DNA of 64,000 nt from Sphingomonas montana. GTDB lineage: Bacteria > Pseudomonadota > Alphaproteobacteria > Sphingomonadales > Sphingomonadaceae. The position numbers were made by a program, and so were the translations under genes. The notes below the pieces were generated by a model. That model had not been told where the DNA came from, ran no database searches, and was given only the letters and a program-made list of their open reading frames with translations. This document shows, piece after piece, positions 55,466 to 64,000 of this stretch. The DNA lies in contig NZ_MOLY01000026.1 of NCBI RefSeq assembly GCF_001956315.1, forward strand, positions 1 through 64,000. The letters are read 5' to 3'. Every line of letters begins with the position of its first letter. Positions within the stretch are counted from its first letter, which is position 1.

Positions 55466-57706
55466 TCATGGTCCGTCCTGCGGATCGCCGTACAGGATAC
55501 CGCGCCCGTCGCTGGCAACATAGACCCGGCCGAAACGGCGTGGATCGCCGCTTATCATGCGCAGCCGCAACCCCCATTGGTGGGCGTCGTCGTTGATCCG
55601 CCGCCACCCGGCGCCGCCATCGATCGACCGGAAGACGCCGTCGACACCGCCGATGCGGGCGATCGCATACAATGCGGGCCACGCACTGCCCGGTGCGCCG
55701 CGGCCCAGCCCATAGCGCCGGATCGCGACGTCCCGCGTGGCCCGCACCCAGCGTTCGCCGAAATCGGTCGATCGATAGAGGTCCTGCCCGATCAGCAGCC
55801 AGAGCGATCCCGCGCGGCCGGGCACCGCGACCAGCGGATTGGCGGCCTCCCGCCCCGAGGCGCGGGCACCCGAGAGGTCGGCCGGAAGACCGATGCTTGC
55901 CGTAGGGTGGAACGATGCGCCGCCATCGTCGCTCCGGACCAGCCGTCCGGCGGCGAAATCGATCGCGTAGAAGCGTCGCGCATCGGCCTTGTCCGCCGTG
56001 GCGCGCACCCGCGACGGCAGGCCGCGCACCGCCGTCCAGCTCCGCCCGCGGTCGCGCGTGAGGATGGGCCGGGTCGTTTCGACCAGGAACGTCCCCCCGT
56101 CGGCCGATACGGTAATCGCCGCGTTGCCGCTGCGTTCCGGCGCGGTATCGCCGCTGCCGTCCGCCGGCACCGCCAGCGGGTGCCACCGGACTGCGCCGTC
56201 ATCCGACCAGGCGAGCGACGCCCCGGGCACCAGCGGCGCGTGCGTATTGCCGCTGCGCACCAGGACGTTCGGGGCGCTACCGGCATAATCCAGCGTGTTG
56301 GTGTTGGTCAGGAACGGGTTCAGATGGACGCGCGGCGGCGACGTCGTCAGGTCGTCATGCCGAAACCCGCCGATGTCGCCGAACCCGGACACCAGCGGCG
56401 CGCCGCCCGTCGGGCTGACGAGCGTGATGACCGCGGTCTGTTCGATCCCCTTCGTCCAGGGGGCCCAGGCCATGGTCCCGTCGCGGCCGAAACCTGTCGT
56501 CGCATACAGCGTCGCACCCGTGACATAGGCGGCATGATCGGCATCGAACGGGTCGATCGCCAGCCCCGCGATCCAGTGCCCGAAATCCGCCTTGCCCGCA
56601 AAATCCAGGAAGGGCGACGTCGACACGTCCCGCGTGCTGCGCCGCCGCAGTTCGCTCCAGCTGCGCCCGCCATCCGCGGACCGCCACACCGTATCGCCGG
56701 GTCGGTAGCGATTGACGGTCGCGACCGCGATCACCCGCGGGTCCTGCGCCGATACCGCGACGCCCATATAGCCGCCGGGCTGCGCATCGCCGGCGCGCGG
56801 CGGCGTCACGTCCCGCCATGCGCCGGATGTCGGATCGAACCGCCAGACCGCGCCCTGCGTGATCCCGTTCGGGCCGATCGCATCGCAATAGGTTATGGTC
56901 AGGATGCCGTCGCCCCCGATCGCGGCCTTGACCGGCAACAGTGCCGCGGCCGGCCCGCCCGCCACCGCAAGCCAGCTGGCCCCACCGTCGGTCGAACGGA
57001 ACAGATGGTGCGCACCGGGGTCGGCGCTACCGGCAAGGATGTGGCCCGGCCGTGCCGGATCAAACATTATGAACGACACGCCGCCATGGGTCTGGCGCGG
57101 CCGGTCCGGCTTTCCCAGCCCCGGCAACGGAAAGGCGGCAATCTTGCGCCACGTCGCGCCCGACGTATCGCTGCGCCACATCCCGTCATGCCGGCTGCCG
57201 TACAGCAACGTCGCGGGCCGGTGCGGATCGATCGCCAGCCGCTCGCCCAGGCCGCGCCCGTCCTCGTTGCCGCCCATCGCGAACGGCACCGGCACCCGCG
57301 TCCAGTGCGCGCCCCGGTCGGCGGATCGAAAGATCGCGGCGGGCAACCGCGTCGCCATGCCGGCGGCCAGGTAGACGATGTCGGGATCGACCGGATCGGC
57401 CGCGATACTTTCCACCCCCATATAGCTGGAAACCGCCTCGCTGTCCTGCAGCGGCAGCCAGCGGCCTAGCCCGGCGTCCCAGCGATAGGCGCCGCCCATG
57501 TCGGTGCGCAGATAGGCCAGACCGCGCTCGACGGGGCTGAAGACGATGCCAGGCGCGAACCCGCCCCCGCCGACGGTGACGTTGGCCCAGCGGTAGGCCA
57601 CTACTGACTGGACCGGCACAGGCGTTGCCGCTGCTGCCGACACGAGGCCGCCGAACGCCGCCGCCAGTGCGAAAGCCATCGGGTTTCTGCCGCCAATCCG
57701 TCCCAT
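55466..57706 (-). CDS. GH74 xyloglucanase
   Basis: This 746-residue secreted protein has a signal peptide (about residues 1-27) and the two seven-bladed propellers of family GH74. The family N-terminus is clear (WANVTVGGGGFAPGIVFSP then AYLRTDMGGAYRWD), and BNR-type repeats such as FRSTDGGASW recur. Two catalytic Asp residues are expected in the blade loops, one in the TDMGGAY motif. It cuts the xyloglucan backbone and supplies oligosaccharides to the GH31 and GH39 enzymes next to it. The ATG at 57706 follows an AGGAGA ribosome site. Confidence 0.88.
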   Translation of the reverse strand: MGRIGGRNPMAFALAAAFGGLVSAAAATPVPVQSVVAYRWANVTVGGGGFAPGIVFSPVERGLAYLRTDMGGAYRWDAGLGRWLPLQDSEAVSSYMGVESIAADPVDPDIVYLAAGMATRLPAAIFRSADRGAHWTRVPVPFAMGGNEDGRGLGERLAIDPHRPATLLYGSRHDGMWRSDTSGATWRKIAAFPLPGLGKPDRPRQTHGGVSFIMFDPARPGHILAGSADPGAHHLFRSTDGGASWLAVAGGPAAALLPVKAAIGGDGILTITYCDAIGPNGITQGAVWRFDPTSGAWRDVTPPRAGDAQPGGYMGVAVSAQDPRVIAVATVNRYRPGDTVWRSADGGRSWSELRRRSTRDVSTSPFLDFAGKADFGHWIAGLAIDPFDADHAAYVTGATLYATTGFGRDGTMAWAPWTKGIEQTAVITLVSPTGGAPLVSGFGDIGGFRHDDLTTSPPRVHLNPFLTNTNTLDYAGSAPNVLVRSGNTHAPLVPGASLAWSDDGAVRWHPLAVPADGSGDTAPERSGNAAITVSADGGTFLVETTRPILTRDRGRSWTAVRGLPSRVRATADKADARRFYAIDFAAGRLVRSDDGGASFHPTASIGLPADLSGARASGREAANPLVAVPGRAGSLWLLIGQDLYRSTDFGERWVRATRDVAIRRYGLGRGAPGSAWPALYAIARIGGVDGVFRSIDGGAGWRRINDDAHQWGLRLRMISGDPRRFGRVYVASDGRGILYGDPQDGP

Positions 57707-57869
57707 CGCTTCTCCTTTCCGCCCATTTTGTCGGCCGACAGGGACCGCGACAGGCTTGCCGGAAGGATATGGCACGAACGATACCGCTAACACAACGGAC
57801 AACCGGCCTCATTCCCGCAACCAATCCGGAAGCAGATGTTGACACGTCGTGATAGCGTTATCAGCCCTT

Positions 57870-58080
57870 GGACGCCCGGAGAGGACGAACGCCGTAGCCT
57901 GCCCTCCGTCAGCGTGGCGATACCGAGCGACCAAACACCACCGATCAGGGTTTCCTGCGCCGTCGTCAGCGTCGTCCAGTTCAGCAGATCGCGCGAACGC
58001 CGGGCCGGGACGCCGGGACAATAACGGGACGCGCCGTATCAGTCTGCGCCATTTGCCGGGGTATCAAAATCGGCAAGATC
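57870..58080 (-). pseudogene. Degenerate GH43-like remnant
   Basis: The 540-base gap between the GH74 and GH39 genes has no intact gene. One minus-strand frame reads RYCPGVPARRSRDLLNW, then GGVWSLGIATLTEGRL, closely matching the start of GH43 xylosidases/arabinofuranosidases (FPGVP, SRDLVNW and GGVWAP blocks in order). An in-frame TGA precedes it and the rest of the domain is missing. It is most simply the ruin of a GH43 gene of this locus. The rest of the gap holds nothing recognised. Confidence 0.5.
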
Positions 58081-58248
58081 GCCCGCCACCACGAGCTTTA
58101 CGAACCGCCCGTCGCCCGGACTGACGCGGCGGTTCCTCTCGATATCTGGGCGCCAACCCGGCTGGCCGCGACCGCGGCGAAAGCGCGCGCCAACAGCATC
58201 GTTTCGCGGCGGTTCGGCGTCAGGCCGCCCCCCGCTCGAATGACCGGA

Positions 58249-59853
58249 TCACCTGGCCCGCGCGGCGATACGCTCGACCGTGGCAAGCACCACGTCGTTC
58301 GCGCGCATCGGCACCGTCGCGGCATGGCGTCCGTCCGGGCCGACTTGAACTGTCCGAGTCAGCTCGGGCAGGTCGCGCGTCAACGCCTGCAATTCCTGCA
58401 CCTGCGCCGACGTCAGATCCTTGGGCGATCCCAGTTCGAGATAGCGGGTATGCGCATCGTTCGCCTTGAAACCGGTGCGCCGCAAGGTCAGGCGGTAACG
58501 CCCGGGCGCAAGTCCCGCGAAACGCACCACCGCGGACGGCTGCGCGCTGGCCGGCAGCACCTTGGTGAAGAATGGCCGGTTGCTGACCGACTGCGCCGGC
58601 TGCCGCCACGCCCACAGCAGGACGTCGGTCCGACCCTTCGTCGTGGTCGCCAGCGCCTCCGCGTCGCCGGTCGCGATCTCGTTTCCGCGCAGCTGGTTTA
58701 GATATTTGTACGCGAACCAGCTCGCCTTGCGGATGCCCTCGCGGTTCATCAGTCCGAACCCGCCATGGAACGACGTTGGCGGCACCCCGGCCTCCTCGAA
58801 CAGATCACTGTACGTCCAGTAACTCATGCCCTGCGCCAGCCCGCGGGTCGCGCGCAGCTTGCCCAGGATATAGGCCGCACTGACATAGCTGTCATGGACC
58901 GGATCCCGCGGGTTGTAGCTCGCGCTCCACTCGGTGAAATACAGCGGCAGGCCGCGATATGCGGTCGCGTCGATCTCGCCCCGCACCTTGCGCACGTCCG
59001 CAACGACCGCATCGGGGTTGGTCGACAGCTTGTTGTCGTCCTGCCCCTTCTCATCCAGGAACCCGCCATCGACCCCGTAGGTGTGGGTCGTCAGGAAATC
59101 GATCGGCACGCCCCGCTTGGCGACATAGGCCAGCAGTTCGGGCACCCAGGCCGCACCCGCGGTCGACGGCCCGCCGACGCGCAACTGCGGGTCGATCGCC
59201 TTGATCGTCCGCGCACTGGATTCATACAGTTCGAAATAGGCCTTCTGGTCCGCTTTTTCCCAGAAACCGGCCAGGTTGGGTTCGTTCCACACCTCGAAGA
59301 ACCAACTGCGGACCTCCGCCGCGCCGTAACGCTGGCGGGCATGACGCACGAACGCGTCGACCAGCGCCGCCCATGCCTTCGGCTCGGGATGCGACGTATT
59401 GCCCTTCCAGTAGAAGATCGTCTGCTTCGATGTCGCCATCGCTTCGGGTGTGAAGCCGAGTTCCACGAACGGCTTGATCTTGCGGGCGAGCAGGCCGTCG
59501 ATCAGCTGATCCAACCTGGTCCAGTCGTACACCGTCCGGCCGTTTTCCACGCGCACCGTGCGCAGTTCGTCATGAAAGGGCGCATGGAAGCGTACGTACC
59601 GAAAACCCAGTTCGCGTACCGCCGTGTCGAGCTGCGCCAGGCTGTCGGGGCGGATCAGCGTTCCGGCATAGTCCGACCCCACCGACAGCCGGAACGACTG
59701 GTCCATCGGCGCGCCCGCCTTGCCCAGATCGACATCGACCGTCCGGGTCGCGGCGCGACCGGCGGGACCGACGGACTGCGCGGCGGCCGGCAACGGCGCG
59801 ACCGCACTGCCGATCAACGCCGCGGTCAGGGCGACCGACATGGTGCGCAACAT
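58249..59853 (-). CDS. GH39 family glycosidase (beta-xylosidase type)
   Basis: This 534-residue secreted enzyme has a signal peptide (about residues 1-26) and a GH39 barrel. The acid/base Glu191 is in EVWNEPN and the nucleophile Glu308 in YFTEWSA. A C-terminal beta domain follows. Family members cleave beta-xylosides or, less often, iduronides and other glycosides; the locus favours plant hemicellulose. The ATG at 59853 follows a GGGAG ribosome site. The halogenase-like gene ends 13 bases upstream of it. Confidence 0.85.
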   Translation of the reverse strand: MLRTMSVALTAALIGSAVAPLPAAAQSVGPAGRAATRTVDVDLGKAGAPMDQSFRLSVGSDYAGTLIRPDSLAQLDTAVRELGFRYVRFHAPFHDELRTVRVENGRTVYDWTRLDQLIDGLLARKIKPFVELGFTPEAMATSKQTIFYWKGNTSHPEPKAWAALVDAFVRHARQRYGAAEVRSWFFEVWNEPNLAGFWEKADQKAYFELYESSARTIKAIDPQLRVGGPSTAGAAWVPELLAYVAKRGVPIDFLTTHTYGVDGGFLDEKGQDDNKLSTNPDAVVADVRKVRGEIDATAYRGLPLYFTEWSASYNPRDPVHDSYVSAAYILGKLRATRGLAQGMSYWTYSDLFEEAGVPPTSFHGGFGLMNREGIRKASWFAYKYLNQLRGNEIATGDAEALATTTKGRTDVLLWAWRQPAQSVSNRPFFTKVLPASAQPSAVVRFAGLAPGRYRLTLRRTGFKANDAHTRYLELGSPKDLTSAQVQELQALTRDLPELTRTVQVGPDGRHAATVPMRANDVVLATVERIAARAR

Positions 59854-59866
59854 GGTCACTCCCGGA

Positions 59867-61399
59867 TCAGACGGTTTGTAGGGTGCGCGCGGCACAGTGC
59901 CGCGCGATGAAGTCTTCGTGCGTGGGCATCGCCGCCGCGGTCTTGCCGATCACGTCGCGCAGATGCGTCAGGAACCGGGTCGAATCCGCTGGAGGCAGGC
60001 CGGCGATCAACGGGTCGAACGACGCCGGCCGCCTGCCTTGCCCCAGCAGCACGGCGATCCAGCTGTCGGGCGTGAACAGTTCGCCCGGTTCGCGAAAGAG
60101 GCGCGCCTTGTCCGCCCACAGCGCCAGCTTTTCGGTCAACGACGCCGGCACCGTCATCGTGCGGACATGGTCCCAGAACGGGGAATCGCTGCGCGTCGTC
60201 GCGTGATAATGCAGGATCACGAAATCGCGGACCTGATCATACTCGCGAAGCAACAGGCGGTTATATTCCGCCCGTTCGACCGGGTTGAACGACCGGTCCG
60301 GGAACAGCGCGATCAGTCGCGTGATACCGGACTGGATAAGGTGGATGCTGGTCGACTCCAGCGGTTCCAGGAACCCGCCGGCCAGGCCGATCGCGACGCA
60401 ATTTCCTTCCCACAAACGCGCACGCCGCCCGGCCACGAACCGCAACTGGCGCGGATCGGCCAGCGGTTCGCCCTCCAGCCCGTCGAGCAGCGTGCGCACC
60501 GCCATGTCGTCGTCGCAGTGCGCGCTGGAATAGACATGACCGTTGCCGACCCGATGTTGCAGCGGAATGCGCCAGCGCCAGCCGGCGCGCTCGGCCGTCG
60601 CGCGCGTATAGGGGGTCAGCCGGCCTTCGCGCGTGCTCGGCACCGCCCAGGCACGGTCGCACGGCAGCCAGTGCTGCCAGCTGGTGAACGGCACGTCGAG
60701 CGCATCGCCCAGCAGGAGCGAGCGAAAGCCGCTGCAATCGACGAACAGGTCGCCTTCGATCCGGCGGCCGTCGGCCAGCGTCACGGCGTCGATATGGCCG
60801 TTTTCCGGATTGCGGGCGACCGACGCGATCCGCCCTTCGACACGGACCACACCGGCGGCTTCGGACAGCGACCGCAGGAACCCGGCATACAGCCCGGCAT
60901 CGAAATGGAACGCGTAGGACAGCGTCGACAGCACCGCGGACGGATCGGCGACCGGCCGGTTGAACCGCCCCAGCCGCGCCGCGACGTGCGACAGGCAATA
61001 GTCGCCGATCTGGCCGGATGCCGCGACATTTCCACCGGCGGCCTCGCGCAGCCAGAGCTGATGGAAGGAAAAGCCCGCGACATCGCGTCCGTGCGTGCCG
61101 AACGGATGGATATAGTCGTCGCCGATCTGCGCCCAGTCGCGAAACTGGATCCCCAGCTTGAACGTGGCCTGCGTCGACCGGACGAAGTCGTCCTCGTCGA
61201 TGCCGAGTATGCGGTTGAAGTCGAGCAGCGACGGGATCGTCGCCTCGCCGACGCCGACGGTGCCGATCTCCTCGGATTCGACCAGCGTCACCGTCATGTC
61301 GGCGGGCACGACGCGCGACAGCGCCGCGGCGGTCATCCAGCCCGCGGTGCCGCCGCCGACGATCACCACGCGGCGGAGCGGACCGGTCGATGCCGTCAT
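59867..61399 (-). CDS. Flavin-dependent tryptophan-halogenase family protein (downstream copy)
   Basis: This 510-residue protein has the FAD motif VGGGTAGW (14-21). The halogenase signature WxWxIP appears as WRWRIP, the candidate catalytic Lys is in ATFKLG, and the EPLESTSI segment with the Glu-Ser pair is present. True tryptophan halogenases share these, but sphingomonad and xanthomonad copies beside TonB receptors have no proven chloride substrate. A role in sugar or glycan uptake is suspected from context. Its ATG overlaps the stop of the upstream homologue. Confidence 0.85.
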   Translation of the reverse strand: MTASTGPLRRVVIVGGGTAGWMTAAALSRVVPADMTVTLVESEEIGTVGVGEATIPSLLDFNRILGIDEDDFVRSTQATFKLGIQFRDWAQIGDDYIHPFGTHGRDVAGFSFHQLWLREAAGGNVAASGQIGDYCLSHVAARLGRFNRPVADPSAVLSTLSYAFHFDAGLYAGFLRSLSEAAGVVRVEGRIASVARNPENGHIDAVTLADGRRIEGDLFVDCSGFRSLLLGDALDVPFTSWQHWLPCDRAWAVPSTREGRLTPYTRATAERAGWRWRIPLQHRVGNGHVYSSAHCDDDMAVRTLLDGLEGEPLADPRQLRFVAGRRARLWEGNCVAIGLAGGFLEPLESTSIHLIQSGITRLIALFPDRSFNPVERAEYNRLLLREYDQVRDFVILHYHATTRSDSPFWDHVRTMTVPASLTEKLALWADKARLFREPGELFTPDSWIAVLLGQGRRPASFDPLIAGLPPADSTRFLTHLRDVIGKTAAAMPTHEDFIARHCAARTLQTV

Positions 61400-62946
61400 G
61401 CGGCGGCCTGTGCGCCGAACCGGTGACGCTGCGCATAGTCGATCAGGTCGCGGTTGCTCGGCAGGTTGTGGATCGCGAACTGCGCCTGCCGCCGGACCTC
61501 CGCAAAGGCGCGGCGCGCGTCGTCATGATACCGCAGCGCGCCCGCCTTGGCGCTCAGGTCGGTCTTCCACCCCATGCCGTACAGCACATATTGCCAGCTT
61601 GGCGCGGTGAAGATGTCGATCTGCGGGTCGATGTCAATTTCGCTCGGCCAGCGATGGCGCCAGCGGTCGAGCATTTCCTGCAAGCTGTCGGGGATCGATG
61701 CCGCATCCACATTGTCGCGCCAGAACGCCGTGTCGCGCCGGTTGGAGATGCAATAATGCAGCTTGATGAAGTCCAGCGCCCGCTCGTACCGGCGGCGCAG
61801 GTTCAGGTTGAACTGTCGCGCCGACGTCTCATGGTCGCCGCTCCACGGGAACAGGTTGGCGATCAGCCCGGCCGACACCTCGGCAAAGGCGATGCCGGTC
61901 GCCTCCAGCGGCTCGAAGAACCCGCTCGACAGCCCGACTGCGACGCAGTTCTTGTGCCAGTTGATCTCGCGGTACCCCGCCTCGAACTTGAACCGCCGCA
62001 CCTCGGCCTGCGCGCCGGCGGGGCCGAGATAGGTCCGCAGCGTCCGTTCGGCGGCCTCGTCGTCGATATGGTCCGACGAATAGACATGGCCGATCCCGCG
62101 GCGGCGATCGAGGCCGATGTCCCAGGTCCAGCCGGCCTGTTGCGCGGTCGATATGGTGTAGGACGCGATCGGATCCCGCGGCCCTGCATAGGGCAGCTGC
62201 GCCGCGACCGCGCGGTTGCAGAACAGCACGTCGTGGCACGACCTGAACGGGATGCCCATCGCCTTGCCGATCAGTTCGGCCCGGAATCCGGTACAGTCGA
62301 TATAGAGATCGGCGTCCAGCACGCCGTTCGCCTCGGTCCGCACGCCCGCGATCGCGCCGTCCTCGGCCAACATGACCTCGCCGACCGTGTCGACCAGATG
62401 GCGCACGCCGTTGGCGATGCCCTGTTCGCGCAACAACCCGGCCAGCGCGATCGCGTCGAAATGAAACGCATAGTTCAGCGGGCCGACATAGTCGGCATGG
62501 CTCGGCAATTTGGGTGCGCGGTGTGCGTCCGACGCCTTCTTCTGCGGGGTGGAGACCTCATCCCAATTCTCGGTGCCGCCCAGCCCGATCAGCCAGTAAG
62601 GCAGCAGCTCCAGCCCGGCGCTCGGGTCGGCGACCTGGAACGGGTGCGAGTAATGATCGGTCGTACCCGACCCAGGGGTGTCCCGCCAATTGACGAATTT
62701 GGCACCCTGCTTGAACGTCGCGCCGCACCGGCGGATCAGGTCCGCTTCGTCGATGCCGATCGTCGCCAGCGTCCGCCGGATGGTGGGAAAGGTTCCCTCG
62801 CCGACCCCCAGCACGCCGATGTCGCGCGATTCCACCAGCGTGATCTCCGCCCCGCCCGGCAGGTCGCTGCTCAACCGTTTGGCGAGGTATCCCGCGGTCA
62901 GCCACCCCGCGGTGCCGCCGCCGACGATCAGGACGCGCTTTCTCAT
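61396..62946 (-). CDS. Flavin-dependent tryptophan-halogenase family protein (upstream copy)
   Basis: This 516-residue paralogue of the following gene starts MRKRVLIVGGGTAGWLTAG. It keeps the ATFKQG Lys, but the WxWxIP signature reads WTWDIG (Pro to Gly) and EPLEST reads EPLEAT. These changes lie at or near positions used by true halogenases, so activity may differ or be lost. It follows the TonB receptor gene on the same strand. The ATG at 62946 has a GGAGAG ribosome site, and the stop overlaps the next gene. Confidence 0.85.
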   Translation of the reverse strand: MRKRVLIVGGGTAGWLTAGYLAKRLSSDLPGGAEITLVESRDIGVLGVGEGTFPTIRRTLATIGIDEADLIRRCGATFKQGAKFVNWRDTPGSGTTDHYSHPFQVADPSAGLELLPYWLIGLGGTENWDEVSTPQKKASDAHRAPKLPSHADYVGPLNYAFHFDAIALAGLLREQGIANGVRHLVDTVGEVMLAEDGAIAGVRTEANGVLDADLYIDCTGFRAELIGKAMGIPFRSCHDVLFCNRAVAAQLPYAGPRDPIASYTISTAQQAGWTWDIGLDRRRGIGHVYSSDHIDDEAAERTLRTYLGPAGAQAEVRRFKFEAGYREINWHKNCVAVGLSSGFFEPLEATGIAFAEVSAGLIANLFPWSGDHETSARQFNLNLRRRYERALDFIKLHYCISNRRDTAFWRDNVDAASIPDSLQEMLDRWRHRWPSEIDIDPQIDIFTAPSWQYVLYGMGWKTDLSAKAGALRYHDDARRAFAEVRRQAQFAIHNLPSNRDLIDYAQRHRFGAQAAA

Positions 62947-62972
62947 CCGCACACTCTCCGTCCGCCTGTTGC

Positions 62973-63005
62973 GCCGGTGCGTCGCCACCCTGGCGACGCA
63001 CCGGC
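62973..63005 (-). terminator. Strong hairpin between receptor and halogenase genes
   Basis: A perfect 15-bp stem (GCCGGTGCGTCGCCA) with a 3-base loop lies five bases after the receptor stop codon. No T-run follows. It may attenuate transcription or protect the receptor mRNA 3' end rather than terminate fully. Confidence 0.6.
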
Positions 63006-63010
63006 ATCCG

Positions 63011-64000
63011 TCAGAACGCCAGGTTGATACCCGTACTGATCCGGCGATCGCTCTGGAACCAGCTTCGTCCGACCAGCTTGCCCCCCGGATAACCACCCAT
63101 CAGCGTCTTCGCCGTCGTGGCCGTCAGGTTGGTGCCCTGAACGCCGAACGAGAAGTTTTCGGTGACCTTGAAGCGGATACCCGCGTCGACCGTTCCGTAG
63201 GAGTCGCTGTAGACCGGCAGCGCGATCTGGATCGCAGTCGGGACATTGGGCGTCGCGAAGTAATTATAGGTCGGGTTGGTGCCGTTGCTGTTGGTCGATT
63301 GGAGATATTTCGACCGCCAGGAATAGGCGATGCGGAACGAGAAGGGATTACGCTCGTACAGCAACGCGGCGTTGACGTTGTGCCTCGACAGACCGACCAG
63401 CGGTGCATCGTTGCGGATCACGCCGTTGATGTCGCGGTACAGGTCCCCCGGGTTCTTGCTTTCGATATACGTATAGTTCCCCTCGAACCCCAGCCCGCTG
63501 ATCGGCCCCTGGAACATGTCCAGGAAGACACGGCCACCGACCTCGACGCCCTTGATCTCCGCCGTCTCGGTCGAATTGATGAAGTCGGATGCCGCGGCAT
63601 TGACCACTTCGGTGCGCCCGTCGGCGAACGCGATCGACACCTGCCGCTGGGTCAGCGAGAAGATCGGCAGGTCCTTCAGCCGCTTGTAGAAGGGCGCGAC
63701 ATGGAACGTCGTGCCGCGCGCGCCATAATATTCGAACGACAGGTCGAAATTGCTCGCCATGGTCGGCTTGAGCAGCGGATTGCCGGTTTCCGCGGTGAAG
63801 TTGGTGAAGATACCCGGCTGCCCCTGTACCGGGTTGGCGGTCGTCGCCACCCCGACGGAACCCGACGCTCTCAATGCGTTGAAGCTCGGCAGGTCGAGCG
63901 TCTTGTTGAAGCCGCCGCGGATCTTGACCCGGCTGGACGGCGCGTAGACCACGTTGATCGACGGCAGCACGCGCGTGAATTCCGCCTTGCCACCGCGGGC
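63011..64000 (-). CDS. TonB-dependent receptor, C-terminal part (cut by window edge)
   Basis: The 329 residues visible are the C-terminal barrel of a TonB-dependent receptor. Alternating beta strands are clear (GFNKTLDLPSFNALR, TFHVAPFYKRLKD and GFEGNYTYIES), and the last residues INLAF end in the aromatic insertion signal. The frame continues past base 64000, so plug, TonB box and signal peptide lie outside. The receptor precedes the two halogenase-like genes and GH39, GH74 and GH31 genes, so it probably imports xyloglucan or related oligosaccharides. Confidence 0.9.
   Translation of the reverse strand, partial: ARGGKAEFTRVLPSINVVYAPSSRVKIRGGFNKTLDLPSFNALRASGSVGVATTANPVQGQPGIFTNFTAETGNPLLKPTMASNFDLSFEYYGARGTTFHVAPFYKRLKDLPIFSLTQRQVSIAFADGRTEVVNAAASDFINSTETAEIKGVEVGGRVFLDMFQGPISGLGFEGNYTYIESKNPGDLYRDINGVIRNDAPLVGLSRHNVNAALLYERNPFSFRIAYSWRSKYLQSTNSNGTNPTYNYFATPNVPTAIQIALPVYSDSYGTVDAGIRFKVTENFSFGVQGTNLTATTAKTLMGGYPGGKLVGRSWFQSDRRISTGINLAF

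Noticed and set aside
54896-57469. Long open frame (857 residues) on the plus strand
   Set aside because: It is antisense to the GH31 and GH74 genes, which have clear catalytic motifs and signal peptides. The composition is that of a shadow frame.
59867-62946. Halogenated natural-product cluster
   Set aside because: The two halogenase-family genes lie among TonB receptor and glycoside hydrolase genes, with no peptide synthetase, polyketide synthase or tailoring genes nearby.

Overview
The window comes from a high-GC alphaproteobacterium of the order Sphingomonadales, most likely Sphingomonas or a close relative. The best evidence is a sphingolipid locus built around serine palmitoyltransferase with its own acyl carrier protein. 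The order rplU-rpmA-acetyltransferase-obgE, the TonB receptor/halogenase/glycoside hydrolase gene set, and the presence of hspQ and mreBCD-mrdA-rodA fit this.

Layout: (1) 1-5.4 kb holds a hybrid histidine kinase, a poorly coding stretch with a small lipoprotein gene, tRNA-Ser(CGA) and hspQ. (2) 5.5-12.2 kb is housekeeping: a dicarboxylate-type symporter, L21, L27, an acetyltransferase, a divergent TetR/diiron-hydrolase pair, obgE and proB. (3) 12.2-23.6 kb is a sphingolipid region: a CerR-like reductase, ACP, Spt, a CHASE3-type hybrid kinase, a nucleotidyltransferase-like protein, a lipid kinase, a DUF2141 protein, an LptF/LptG pair, a fatty-acid-hydroxylase-family protein and a bCerS-like acyltransferase. 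The genes could make, decorate and export sphingolipids. (4) 23.7-32.2 kb holds a PilZ protein, mutL, the rod-shape/elongation operon mreBCD-mrdA-rodA and tRNA-Lys(CTT).

(5) 32.15-46.56 kb is a genomic island inserted in the 3' end of tRNA-Lys. A 47-bp exact direct repeat marks both ends, and a tyrosine recombinase gene lies at the right end. The island carries an AlpA-like regulator and a DUF3987 P-loop protein, so it resembles a satellite or small integrative element. Its cargo is defence-like: a metallo-beta-lactamase-fold/membrane-protein gene pair, a four-gene methyltransferase-unknown-McrB-McrC operon, and a putative AbiC protein. A second, truncated integrase and a duplicated alpA leader show that the island is composite.

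(6) 46.7-52.4 kb holds a serine hydrolase, a three-subunit molybdenum aldehyde dehydrogenase operon and a small conserved protein. (7) 52.4-64 kb is a xyloglucan-type utilisation locus on the minus strand: GH31 alpha-xylosidase with a PA14 insert, GH74 xyloglucanase, a GH43-like remnant, GH39 xylosidase, two tandem flavin-dependent halogenase-family proteins and a TonB-dependent receptor cut by the window edge.

The most unusual items are the defence cargo of the island, its two-layer architecture, a long palindromic repeat found upstream of two unrelated small exported-protein genes, and Lpt-type permeases inside a sphingolipid locus. No CRISPR array, rRNA operon or insertion sequence was seen.
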